Assembly: GCA_017635515.1 (NCBI GenBank)
Contig: JAGBLH010000012.1
Location: forward strand, 1-46,286
Reading direction: 5' to 3'
Source: Selenomonas sp.
GTDB taxonomy: Bacteria > Bacillota > Negativicutes > Selenomonadales > Selenomonadaceae
Length of the DNA stretch: 46,286 nt
This document shows, piece by piece, positions 6,988 to 15,467 of this stretch; position 1 is the stretch's first letter; the number at the start of each line of letters is the position of its first letter. The notes below the pieces were generated by a model, which did no database searches, was not told the DNA's origin, and was given only the letters and a program-made list of their open reading frames with translations. A program made the position numbers and the translations under genes.

Positions 6988-9090
6988 GTGCTGAAATTTT
7001 CGGTTATCATACCAGTATATAATGTAGAAGAATATCTGACAGAATGTCTGGATTATCTTTTCAATCAAACGATGCCGGAAAATGAATTTGAGATTATTTG
7101 TATAGATGATGGCAGCACTGACAATAGCAGTGATATTTTGGAAAAATATCGAGCACAGCGCAAAAATATGCGGGTTATAAAGCAGGAAAATCAGGGGCAG
7201 TCTGTAGGCAGGAACAAGGGAATTAAAGCTGCTCGGGGAGAGTATATATACTTTCACGACAGCGATGATTACTTGTTGCCTGAGACGCTGGAAGAACTGT
7301 ATGCTCGTGCCAATGCAGATGACTTGGATATGTTGTTCTTTCAGTTGCGGGCTTTTGGTGATGGGGTGGATGAGAAGTTAACGGGACAATTTAGCAAGTG
7401 GTATGTGCGAAGGAAAGATTATCCTGGTGTTTATCTGGGCAAAGAGTTATTTTTCGCCATGCAGGCAAATCATGACTACAAATGCAATGTGCCCGGATTT
7501 ATTGTGCGAAGAAAACTTCTAAAGAAAGCAAAGCTGCTTTTTTATCCGGGCATAGTGCATCAGGATGAGCTGTTCACGTTCCAAGCCATAATGAAAGCCG
7601 GACGTACCGGCTATACACCAAAGCAGTATTACCAGCGCCGTATGCGTCCAAACTCGGTTATGACGTCTGCCCCAAATTATGAAGATGTGCGCGGCTGCTT
7701 GGTAGTTGCTTCTGAGGGAGCGTCTACGTTGCGGCAGGATGATTTCACCAGCGAAGAACTCAAAGTTTTGGAAAATCATATACGAAAATTTCTGAACAGC
7801 GCACGCACGCGTTATAGTAAACTGCCTGAATCAGAGCGGAAAAAGATAGAAGACTTTCCGTTGGAAATGCAGATGATACACAGGCTGATGCTTGATCTTT
7901 ATCCAGGGACACTTAGGACATATGCTGAACAACGCAAACATGAAGGACAATCAGCATTAATTAAAAATGACAGGCGTGGGGCTTGCATTTACGGTGTAGG
8001 AGACCACTTGAAGGATATGTTGGCATGGCATCCGGAATTGCAGGGGAAGATTGCTCGTGCTTTCGACAAGAGTCCCGGTAAAATCGGCAAAAAGGCAGAT
8101 GGTCTTGGCGTTATTGTTGAGGGACCTGATAATCTCCGTAAGTTGCCAGATGGGACTTTTATCATTGTTGCGGCCATTCGTTATTACCATGAAATTGTAT
8201 CAGAAATCAAGAAAATCAATCCTAAATTACAATGCTTGCACATGGATGAAGCATATGAAAAGAAGTTCTTTGATAAGCCTGCATATACCAATAATGTTGT
8301 TGATAATAATCCTATTACACGTCAGGAAATAGAGTCTAAGATTGTTGCTAAAAACAAGATAGAATACACATTGTCTGGTCAGCAGAAGCGACATCTGAGA
8401 GGGTTGAAGCAAATCAATCGCTGGCGCCAGCAGTTGCTTATTTCTTGTCATGGCAGACAGAAAATTTTTTGGGGTACGCAGGGGAAGCGTGCTGAGAGGC
8501 TAAGAAAAGAATTCGCTCCACTTCGCATGAAAGGTGACATTTATATTGAGGAAAATGAGGCATTGCATGGCAAAATGATAGACGGACTGCCAGTATGCAA
8601 GCCTTCTGTGTTATGCTATGCACAGTACGATGCGCTTATCGTCGTGCTTAATGATGATTATACTCGCATAAGCCGGTTGCTCCAAGCCGATGGACTCACA
8701 GAAAATGTTGATTTTGTAGAGGGCAGGAAGCTTTTGGGGGTGGATGAAAATGGTTATATAGATGTGCCTTGTGTGGATAAGTCTAGCAAAGGAATGATAG
8801 TTTACGGCTATGGAGCGCACATTCTTGATATGGTGAAGTGGCATCCTAAGTTAAAAAATTTTATTTGTTGCATAGTAGACAAGGATAAGGAGAAATGGGG
8901 TCAGTATGTTGATTTGTTAGGATGCAGGATAGTGGCACCTGACGCTTTGCGTGATTTGCCTGCCGGTACAGAAATAGCCGTTTCCGCTATACGATATTTC
9001 TCAGAGATAGAACAGAATATTTATTTATTGAATCCTGGCTTGGTGGTTAGAAATATTGATGAAGTTTGGCGTGATTATATATCCTTTTAG
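6988..9090 (+). CDS. GT2 glycosyltransferase with three C-terminal Rossmann-like modules
   Basis: This is a 700-residue protein with a GTG start, 7 nt after AGAGGGGGAG. The GT2 domain is residues 3-~230 (FSVIIPVYNVEEYL; DDGSTDNS 40-47; DSDD 91-94). Three modules of ~90 residues follow. One begins GACIYGVGDHLKDML near 330, one KIFWGTQGKRAERL near 490, and one GMIVYGYGAHILDMV near 600. Modules 1 and 3 are clearly alike: both have the pattern YG.G....M..WHP.L and the later pattern AIRY..EI...I..(I/L)NP. The middle one is more divergent. The modules may bind a nucleotide or sugar, or act as docking domains; no catalytic residue can be named. It is probably cotranscribed with the preceding gene (24-bp gap). 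Confidence 0.85.
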   Translation: MLKFSVIIPVYNVEEYLTECLDYLFNQTMPENEFEIICIDDGSTDNSSDILEKYRAQRKNMRVIKQENQGQSVGRNKGIKAARGEYIYFHDSDDYLLPETLEELYARANADDLDMLFFQLRAFGDGVDEKLTGQFSKWYVRRKDYPGVYLGKELFFAMQANHDYKCNVPGFIVRRKLLKKAKLLFYPGIVHQDELFTFQAIMKAGRTGYTPKQYYQRRMRPNSVMTSAPNYEDVRGCLVVASEGASTLRQDDFTSEELKVLENHIRKFLNSARTRYSKLPESERKKIEDFPLEMQMIHRLMLDLYPGTLRTYAEQRKHEGQSALIKNDRRGACIYGVGDHLKDMLAWHPELQGKIARAFDKSPGKIGKKADGLGVIVEGPDNLRKLPDGTFIIVAAIRYYHEIVSEIKKINPKLQCLHMDEAYEKKFFDKPAYTNNVVDNNPITRQEIESKIVAKNKIEYTLSGQQKRHLRGLKQINRWRQQLLISCHGRQKIFWGTQGKRAERLRKEFAPLRMKGDIYIEENEALHGKMIDGLPVCKPSVLCYAQYDALIVVLNDDYTRISRLLQADGLTENVDFVEGRKLLGVDENGYIDVPCVDKSSKGMIVYGYGAHILDMVKWHPKLKNFICCIVDKDKEKWGQYVDLLGCRIVAPDALRDLPAGTEIAVSAIRYFSEIEQNIYLLNPGLVVRNIDEVWRDYISF

Positions 9091-9176
9091 ATGATTGGGC
9101 TTATAGCTGTTATTGACTATTAGAATGAGGTTATCAAAGTTATGGCTATTCAAAAATTGGTGAAAGTAGGATTGAG

Positions 9177-10559
9177 ATGGAGCAGATTATAAGTAGCGAT
9201 GATTTTGTAAAACAAACCGAGGTGGAAAGGGAGCGCATATATGGATATGACAAGGCTTTGTTAGCAAAGAAGAGAAGGTTTGACAGTCTGAAAGATATCG
9301 AGGAAAATCTTGAAAATTCGCAATTTAATATTGACTTAAAAGGGTTTCATTATGAGTGTTTATTTCATCATGGTGAGGGAAAAAATTTATATGTAATTTA
9401 TGACGGCGCGAGATATAGCAATTTTCCTGGTTTTCCGCGATGGGGATATTATAATCTTTTGCCAGGTAGCATGCTTGCTATAGAGGATCCTATGTACTAT
9501 ATGTATCCTGATATACAATTAGGCTGGTTCTATGGCACAAAAACATTGAGTCTTATAGATCTTTCTTTGGAAATAGTGAAAGCTGTCTGTAAGCATGAAG
9601 GTATTAAAATAGAAAACGTAATTTTCTTTTCCTCATCTGGCGGCGGATACGCAGGTATTTATGCGGCTACGCTGATGGAGCATACACTGGCTATTGCTTT
9701 AAATCCGCAGTTATATATTTATGATTGGTCAGAGCGTCAATACGAGTATTTTCTTTCCCTGGGAATAGACCTACGCGCGGAAGATACTTTAATGCGTAAT
9801 AATCTGTATCCACGTATAATGGCAGCTAATTCCAAGTTTTTAATAATTTATAATTCCAATAGTAAGCACGATTGGAAAGATCAGATGAGTCCTTTTGTTA
9901 AGGAATTAGGTATATTGCCTAAGTATGGTTTGACGTCTAAAGATAATGTACTACTTTGGATTTATGAAGCAGTAGGGGTGCCTAGTCCACATACTTCATT
10001 TGAGACGAAAGCTATATGGCTGTATATGGATTATATAGCCAAGGAGTTTTATCATGACAGGCTGACAGAAGATGATGCACGAAATGTGTTTACAATCAAC
10101 GAATCTTGGCGGGAGATATACCTTTTAAGGAAAGAATTAAAAGATATAAAAGATGGAAAGAATTACGAACAAAATTTTCTATTTCTGGGTAATGGCAATG
10201 GTACATTTAGACCACCATATTTAAGAGGAAAGGCAAATATTGCTAGCAAAGATTCAGCTTTTAATTATCTTAAGGTATATAATCTGGATAAACCAAATAG
10301 TTGGTATACTATTGCTCTAAATAATGTTAAGTGCTCTGTACCAGAGTATACGGCAGGTTTTTTTGATTTCAAGCGAAAACAAATTTTACACTATGAAAAG
10401 TGCAAGGCTTCAGAAACAAAGGTTTTCCACTGTGTGGTTGGTCAGCAAGTAGAGGGCATAGCTTTTGTGATTTATGCAGGTATTGCTGGTCATTGCCAGG
10501 GGCAGTGGGTGAATGTTGAGGATGTGCTGATAGGCTGGCATCTACTAGGGGAGGAATAG
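9177..10559 (+). CDS. Putative alpha/beta-hydrolase-fold protein of the glycan cluster (Asp2-like)
   Basis: This is a 460-residue protein with no signal peptide. Residues ~55-290 look like an alpha/beta hydrolase: NLYVIYDGARY strand, then NVIFFSSSGGGYAGIYAA (147-164), which resembles a nucleophile elbow with Ser154 as the likely nucleophile. HDWKD (Asp232) and PSPHTSFE (His272) are candidate remaining triad members. The pattern recalls Asp2/GtfB-associated proteins of glycoprotein export clusters and sugar esterases. The C-terminal ~150 residues form a separate beta-rich part that I do not recognise. In context it may acylate or deacylate a glycan, or assist glycosylation of a surface protein. 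The DNA is very AT-rich. The ribosome site is weak (GTAGG). Confidence 0.5.
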   Translation: MEQIISSDDFVKQTEVERERIYGYDKALLAKKRRFDSLKDIEENLENSQFNIDLKGFHYECLFHHGEGKNLYVIYDGARYSNFPGFPRWGYYNLLPGSMLAIEDPMYYMYPDIQLGWFYGTKTLSLIDLSLEIVKAVCKHEGIKIENVIFFSSSGGGYAGIYAATLMEHTLAIALNPQLYIYDWSERQYEYFLSLGIDLRAEDTLMRNNLYPRIMAANSKFLIIYNSNSKHDWKDQMSPFVKELGILPKYGLTSKDNVLLWIYEAVGVPSPHTSFETKAIWLYMDYIAKEFYHDRLTEDDARNVFTINESWREIYLLRKELKDIKDGKNYEQNFLFLGNGNGTFRPPYLRGKANIASKDSAFNYLKVYNLDKPNSWYTIALNNVKCSVPEYTAGFFDFKRKQILHYEKCKASETKVFHCVVGQQVEGIAFVIYAGIAGHCQGQWVNVEDVLIGWHLLGEE

Positions 10560-10659
10560 TTCTTGTGTGTGGATTGCATTGCGAAGCTCCTTAATATTAT
10601 CGCAAGCATTTGATGTATATATAAAAGTCATAAATGTAATTATATGTGAAAAGGAGAAG

Positions 10660-11979
10660 ATGATTTTGTTAACTTTATTGGAAAAATTACAAAATTCGGA
10701 GGCAAAACTTGCAGTAGTTGGTTTGGGTTATGTGGGCATGCCTTTGGCAGTAGCTTATGCAGAACATTTTTCCGTCATAGGTTTTGACAGTAATGAGAAG
10801 AAGATTGGGAAATATTTGCAAGGGATTGACCCTACAGATGAACTTGATGAAGGAGCACTGGAAAAAACCAGTATGGAATTTACCTCTGATCCTAGTCGTT
10901 TGTCCGAAGCATCTTTCATCATCATCGCAGTTCCTACTCCTATCAATGGGGATAAGACTCCCGACCTAGAACCTTTGAAGGGGGCCTCTGCAACGGTAGG
11001 AAAGTATTTATCTCGTGGAAGCGTGGTGGTGTATGAGTCCACTGTTTATCCTGGCGTGACGGAGGAAGTATGTTGTCCTATTCTGGAAAAAGAATCCGGC
11101 CTTAAATGTGGTGTGGATTTCAAGATTGGCTACTCACCAGAGCGTATTAACCCAGGCGACAAAGTGCATCGTTTGCGTAACATCACCAAAATAGTGTCCG
11201 GCATGGATAAGGAGACTTTAGACACTATAGCTGGTGTATATGGGATAGTTATAGACGAGGTATATCCTGCGCCTACAATCAAGGTAGCAGAAGCAGCGAA
11301 ATTGGTGGAAAACTCTCAGAGGGATATTAACATTGCTTTTATGAATGAATTGGCCAAAGTATTCCATTTGATGGATATAGATACCAATGAAGTTTTTAAG
11401 GCCATGAATACCAAATGGAATGCCTTAGGATTTAAGCCTGGACTGGTCGGGGGGCACTGCATTGGAGTAGATCCTTACTATTTCATTTATAAGGCCCAAA
11501 ATCTTGGCTATTACTCTCAGATGATATCTGTTGGTCGTCGCATCAATAATGGCATGGTGGATTTTGTTGTTCAGGAAACTTTGAAGATGATGGTGCAGGG
11601 CGGAATGGATGTAAGTCGTGCCCGCATTTGCTTGATGGGGATGACATTCAAGGAAGATTGCCCTGATACACGAAATTCTCGTGCGATTGATATCTACAGG
11701 AAGATGAATGAATATGGGTTGAATGTATTTGCCGTCGATCCGATGCTTGATAAGGCGGAATTTGAGAGATACGAAAGAATTACGCTACTGGAATTGACAG
11801 AAGTGAAGGACATGAACTGCCTCGTTTTTTTGGTGGCACATAAGGAATTCTGTGGGCTAGAGAAAGAAGATATTCGACATATGCTGGGCAGGGATGGAAA
11901 AACTCTCATTATGGATGTAAAGAACATATTTGCTAGACAGGATTTGGAAGATGCAAGTCTGCTTTACTGGAATCTCTGA
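10660..11979 (+). CDS. UDP-N-acetylhexosamine 6-dehydrogenase (WbpA/TviB/WecC type)
   Basis: This is a 439-residue NAD-dependent nucleotide-sugar dehydrogenase. It oxidises a UDP-sugar C6 alcohol to the acid in two steps. Seen: GLGYVGMPLAVAY (21-33, NAD site), VPTPINGDKTPDL (91-103), YSPERINPGD (158-167), the middle-domain ENSQRDINIAFMNELA (217-232), and the catalytic Cys267 in GGHCIGVDPYY. The NSQRD and GGHCIGVDPYY forms favour the UDP-GlcNAc/GalNAc dehydrogenase branch over UDP-glucose dehydrogenase (family knowledge). The start is ATG 10660, behind AAGGAGA; the 31 codons upstream in frame lack a ribosome site. It probably supplies an aminouronic acid donor to the cluster glycosyltransferases. 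Confidence 0.9.
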   Translation: MILLTLLEKLQNSEAKLAVVGLGYVGMPLAVAYAEHFSVIGFDSNEKKIGKYLQGIDPTDELDEGALEKTSMEFTSDPSRLSEASFIIIAVPTPINGDKTPDLEPLKGASATVGKYLSRGSVVVYESTVYPGVTEEVCCPILEKESGLKCGVDFKIGYSPERINPGDKVHRLRNITKIVSGMDKETLDTIAGVYGIVIDEVYPAPTIKVAEAAKLVENSQRDINIAFMNELAKVFHLMDIDTNEVFKAMNTKWNALGFKPGLVGGHCIGVDPYYFIYKAQNLGYYSQMISVGRRINNGMVDFVVQETLKMMVQGGMDVSRARICLMGMTFKEDCPDTRNSRAIDIYRKMNEYGLNVFAVDPMLDKAEFERYERITLLELTEVKDMNCLVFLVAHKEFCGLEKEDIRHMLGRDGKTLIMDVKNIFARQDLEDASLLYWNL

Positions 11980-12341
11980 TGCTTTAGGGAAATACTGCAA
12001 GAACAACTATATGGCTTGGAAGTGGCGAAAAAAGAAGCATTTTTAAGAATTTAGGAGTATCTTCTCGTTCTCGGTGTATAAGCGCGCGGGGGAGGACTAC
12101 ATTGTGTCATTCCTGCTTTGCCTGCAACTACTGTATAGACTTGGGAAAAATAAAGTGTATCTGGCAGGATTTGATGGCTTCACAAGTGAGAGTAGTGATT
12201 ATTATGATGCCAGTTATTCCTTTGCTGGTAGTGCAGAACTGCACATGCAGAGCAATGATAAAATACGTAATGGTTTGAAGAAGATGTCTGGTCGAATGAA
12301 CATAGAATTTATTACTCCATCGGTGTATCAGCAGTAACAGG
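11980..12341 (+). pseudogene. 3' remnant of an aldolase-type glycan-cluster gene
   Basis: A GTG-initiated frame at 12074-12337 (87 codons) has no convincing ribosome site and reads like the tail of a larger protein: DYIVSFLLCLQLLYRLGKNKVYLAGFDGF, ending in FITPSVYQQ. That tail resembles the C-terminus of DRE-TIM/4-hydroxy-2-oxovalerate aldolase-like proteins of O-antigen clusters (recalled, not searched). Upstream in another frame, about 22 codons ending at TAG near 12054 (QEQLYGLEVAKKEAF) look like more debris. The N-terminal catalytic barrel is absent. I read this as a truncated relic at the end of the glycan cluster. Confidence 0.5.
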
Positions 12342-12390
12342 TGGATGGGGTGAAATGAGTGAATATGGGGAAGTAGATTAACCACAATAT

Positions 12391-12417
12391 AAAAGTCCCC
12401 GCAGAGATTGCGGGGAC
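12391..12417 (-). terminator. Rho-independent terminator for the Rpn-family remnant
   Basis: A perfect 8-bp stem GTCCCCGC / GCGGGGAC with a 7-nt loop is followed on the minus strand by TTTTAT. It lies directly after the stop of the minus-strand remnant. Confidence 0.75.
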
Positions 12418-12423
12418 AATGTT

Positions 12424-12836
12424 TCACACGATACTGTATTTTTCATATAGCTGATTTCTTAGTGTGGCATTCTTCGTAGCAGATAATATTTCATCATTTC
12501 TTCCCATCTCCAGCAGACGAGCAATTAGCCGTGAGAGCTTATCCTCTCCCTCAGCCCTGCCCTCAGCCTTGGCTTCGCTGCGTTCCTCAGCAATTTTCAT
12601 TTGATAGGTCTGTAGTTCGCCTTCTCTCTTTCATTAGTTTTTAGCTTAGTGATGAACTCTTGAAGTTCATCCACCCATTCCAGTAGGTGTTGGCAGATGT
12701 GCTTGTGGCTCATGACCAGCTTGAACATATAGTCATCAGCGATGGTGAGGTCTTCCCAAGGCTTCAGGTAGCTTGGTTTTAGTTGCTCTGGTGCTATGGG
12801 AGGCGGCGTTTCTGTTGATTCTTTTGGGAGTTTCAT
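12424..12836 (-). pseudogene. Decayed Rpn-family (PD-(D/E)XK nuclease / transposase-like) gene
   Basis: The minus strand starts at ATG 12836 behind GGAAAG and gives 79 codons. It includes LTIADDYMFKLVMSHKHICQHLLE, the typical N-terminus of Rpn recombination-promoting nucleases. After ITKLKTNER the frame is lost. A +/-1 shift restores EGELQTYQMKIAEERSEAKAEGRAEGEDK ... LLEMGRNDEI ... YEKYSIV and a stop at 12424, the usual charged C-terminus of the family. Intact members are near 300 residues; here about 135 remain. The catalytic core has therefore been deleted and a frameshift added, so the gene is almost certainly dead. Confidence 0.8.
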
Positions 12837-13012
12837 GTGGTCTTTCCTTTCTGATCTGAAAGATGATATATGAAATATTCTTACTATTATTACAGCAAAC
12901 GGAGAAATAGTGTCAATATGGCAGTTACAGAGAGTGCTTTGAGAGACTGATTTATGATCTGGAAAAACAACCGAGGTATGCCAAATAGAGGAAGCGTGTA
13001 GGGAGGATGCAT

Positions 13013-13477
13013 ATGGAGAAATACAAAAGCAGAATCGGGCGGCAGAGAATAGTCTACAGCCATACCGGCGAATTCGATGCCTGGGTACCTGCCACCATGG
13101 AGTTCCTTGGTACCTTGATGCCTCCCACTCTTTCCAAGCGGGCGGCGGCCATGCTGCTCTTGGTGGCTGGCATGGGCAATGAGGAGATTGTGGCATTGAC
13201 TGGTATGTGTATCAGAAGTGTCCGTGCCCTGCGGAAGGTGATGGAGGAGCAAGAGCCTACCTCCAAACTTTTCGCCATCAAGCCAGGTTCGGGGCGGAAG
13301 AGAAAGACTGAGGGCATCGAGGAGCAGCTGTGGGCGGAACTGGACACCGGCAATTATCACACACATAAAGCTGTGGCGGATATGTTGAAAGAGAGGTTTG
13401 GCATAGATGCCTCTGTTAACCTGGCTGCTCGCCTGATGAAGCGGTGGAGAGAGTCCAGGGGAAAGGACTCAGAATAA
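13013..13477 (+). CDS. Stand-alone double helix-turn-helix protein (IS630-transposase N-terminus-like)
   Basis: This is a 154-residue protein with two probable DNA-binding helix-turn-helix units. The first spans ~40-78 (SKRAAAMLLLVAGMGNEEIVALTGMCIRSVRALRKV). A basic link GSGRKRK (93-99) follows. The second spans ~101-145 (EEQLWAELDTGNYHTHKAVADMLKERFGI ... LAARLMKRW). This order matches the N-terminus of IS630-like transposases, but no DDE domain follows. It is therefore either a domesticated regulator or a transposase relic with an intact frame. I prefer ATG 13013, six nt after GGGAGG, over the ATG at 13007. The XRE gene follows 9 bp later, so the two are probably cotranscribed. Confidence 0.65.
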   Translation: MEKYKSRIGRQRIVYSHTGEFDAWVPATMEFLGTLMPPTLSKRAAAMLLLVAGMGNEEIVALTGMCIRSVRALRKVMEEQEPTSKLFAIKPGSGRKRKTEGIEEQLWAELDTGNYHTHKAVADMLKERFGIDASVNLAARLMKRWRESRGKDSE

Positions 13478-13486
13478 GGAATTGCT

Positions 13487-13849
13487 ATGGTTTGGAAGAA
13501 TAAGTTCCATGAGCATATCAATGAATTGTGGAAACGTACCAAAGAACAAAATCGCAAAATGACGCAGACTGAGTATGCCAGACGGCTTGGTGTAACCAGA
13601 AATGCTTTATTGGGCTGGCTACGAGGTTCCGGGCAACCTGACGTGGACGGCCTGGTCCGCATTGCCAGTATAGAGAATGTCAGCCTCTCCTGGCTGATGG
13701 GGGATGAGCGTCCTAGAAATGAGAATGAATTGCTTCAGGACGAACAGACTCTGCTGCACTCATTTAGAAGTATAAATTCAGAGCACAAAGATTACTTGTT
13801 GTGGCTGGCCAAACGATGGAAAGAGGCTGAAGAAAGCATCTCTGAATAA
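13487..13849 (+). CDS. XRE-family helix-turn-helix protein
   Basis: This is a 120-residue Cro/CI-type DNA-binding protein. Residues ~25-60 form the helix-turn-helix (MTQTEYARRLGVTRNALLGWLRGSGQP). They are followed by VSLSWLMGDERP, the same phage-repressor-like hallmark seen in the XRE protein at 644-1042. The C-terminal half is helical and charged. No effector domain is visible. It follows the double-HTH gene by 9 bp with AAGGAA as ribosome site and precedes a strong terminator, so the two form a closed two-gene unit. Its targets are unknown. Confidence 0.8.
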   Translation: MVWKNKFHEHINELWKRTKEQNRKMTQTEYARRLGVTRNALLGWLRGSGQPDVDGLVRIASIENVSLSWLMGDERPRNENELLQDEQTLLHSFRSINSEHKDYLLWLAKRWKEAEESISE

Positions 13850-13851
13850 GA

Positions 13852-13889
13852 ATGCCTGCATGTGCCGAGGAGCCACATGCAGGCATTTT
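13852..13889 (+). terminator. Rho-independent terminator after the HTH pair
   Basis: A perfect 13-bp stem ATGCCTGCATGTG / CACATGCAGGCAT with a 9-nt loop is followed by TTTTC. It starts 3 bp after the XRE stop. On the other strand it may also end the chemoreceptor transcript. Confidence 0.9.
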
Positions 13890-13969
13890 CGATATTTATG
13901 TTTTGGCATATTGGTGTAGCTGCTATCACATTTGATATGCATGAAGGGCTGTTTCGTGCAAGGAAAGGT

Positions 13970-15250
13970 TTATCTCAGCTTGAACTCTGCCACTGCCTGC
14001 TGCAGCTTGGTGGCCATGTCGGCCAGCTGGCGGCTGGCGGTGGAGACTTCTTCGATGGCGGCGCCTTGCTCTTCCGTGGCGGCGGAGACGGTTTCGGTCT
14101 CCATGGCCAGGCGGCTGGAGGTGGAGTCGATGTTGATGACGGCTTCCACGATTTTGTCGCTGCCCTTGTTGGCTTCGATGATGGCGTTGTTGGTCTGTAT
14201 CACTTTTTCCTGCAGGGAGTCAACATGGCTGGCGATGGCCCGGAAGGCGTTGCCTGCTTCGCTGACGGATTGGGCGCTCTTTTCCGTGATGTCACGGCCT
14301 GCGTGCATGGCCTCCACGGCTTTGTCAGTCTGGTCTTGGATTTCCTTGATGAGCAGGCTGATCTTCTCGGCGGCGGCGGCGGACTGCTCGGCCAGTTTCC
14401 GCACTTCGTCTGCCACCACGGCAAAGCCGCGCCCATGCTCGCCTGCCCTGGCCGCTTCGATGGCGGCGTTCAGGGCCAGCAGGTTGGTCTGCTCGGCGAT
14501 GGCGGAAATGGTGTCCACAATCTGGCCGATTTCCTGTGACTGGGCGCCCAGGGACTGGATGACATTGGCAGAATCGTTGACGGAGCTTTCCAGGCTCTCC
14601 ATGTTGTTGATGGCAACTTCGATGGTCTTTACGCCCTCTGTGGCTGTGGCATTGGTGAGTTCCGAAGCCTTGGCTACGTTGTCAGAGTTGTCGGAGATGA
14701 CCACCAGCAGCTGCTGCATGTTGGCGATGGCGAAGCCGGCGTTCTCCATGGCTTCTTTCTGCTCCTTGACGCGCTCCATGGCGGAACTGGCAGCGGTGGC
14801 TATCTGGTGGGCGGCGGCGGCAGACTGCTCGGAGGTGGCGTGGAGCTCTTGTGAGGAGGATACCACTGACAGGGCGCTCTCTGTTGTGCTCTTGAGGGCA
14901 GTGGACAGCTTGTCCACCATGTTGTTGAAGGCGGCGGCCATCTGCCCCAGCTCATCCTCCGAAGTGACGGGCAGTTTCGGCAGGGACAGGTTGCCCTTGG
15001 AGATTTCCGTGGCGGTGTGGCTGATGGCGGCAAGGTAGTCTGCTATCCTGCCAGCCAGGGTGAAGGCTATGAAAGCCACCGGTGCCAGCAGCAGGAGGGA
15101 CAGGCCCACCGTGGTGAGGATTTGCTGATGGGCGGTTTCACTGGTATCTGAGATGGTATTCAAGGTGATGATGATGGAGATGATCAGCGGCACGGCACTG
15201 ATGCCTACTAGCAGCAGGACGAGTTTTGTCTTGATAGATCTGAGTTCCAT
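13970..15250 (-). CDS. Methyl-accepting chemotaxis protein with minimal external loop
   Basis: This is a 426-residue inner-membrane chemoreceptor that would signal to CheA/CheW. Two hydrophobic helices (~9-30 and ~46-67) are separated by only about 15 residues ([15 protein letters not shown]), so there is no periplasmic ligand-binding domain. A HAMP linker follows (~66-118, ending [17 protein letters not shown]). A long cytoplasmic signalling domain comes next; its conserved tip reads [37 protein letters not shown] near 250-285. Usual MCPs are 500-700 residues. This one may sense membrane state or a partner protein. The start ATG 15250 has AAAGGAG 8 nt upstream. Confidence 0.9.
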   Translation of the reverse strand: MELRSIKTKLVLLLVGISAVPLIISIIITLNTISDTSETAHQQILTTVGLSLLLLAPVAFIAFTLAGRIADYLAAISHTATEISKGNLSLPKLPVTSEDELGQMAAAFNNMVDKLSTALKSTTESALSVVSSSQELHATSEQSAAAAHQIATAASSAMERVKEQKEAMENAGFAIANMQQLLVVISDNSDNVAKASELTNATATEGVKTIEVAINNMESLESSVNDSANVIQSLGAQSQEIGQIVDTISAIAEQTNLLALNAAIEAARAGEHGRGFAVVADEVRKLAEQSAAAAEKISLLIKEIQDQTDKAVEAMHAGRDITEKSAQSVSEAGNAFRAIASHVDSLQEKVIQTNNAIIEANKGSDKIVEAVINIDSTSSRLAMETETVSAATEEQGAAIEEVSTASRQLADMATKLQQAVAEFKLR

Positions 15251-15467
15251 GGGGCACGCTCCTTTGCTTGAGTACAGCAGTCTGCATGTCGGTTGATAGC
15301 TTTCTGAAGCCTGGAAAATTACACTTAGATTTTTCGTCCACGGGGGAGGATTTTCCTGCCGGATGCAATAAAAAAACCAAGCCTCCTGTCACTTGCTTTT
15401 ATTTTGCCCCTGCCTATGGTATGATTAGCAAAGATAGTTGTTGATAGTGAGAGAGGGAGGAACCGTT

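Noticed and set aside
15251..15467. Purine riboswitch before guaA
   Set aside because: No conserved three-way-junction core or terminator hairpin could be found between the likely promoter and the start.
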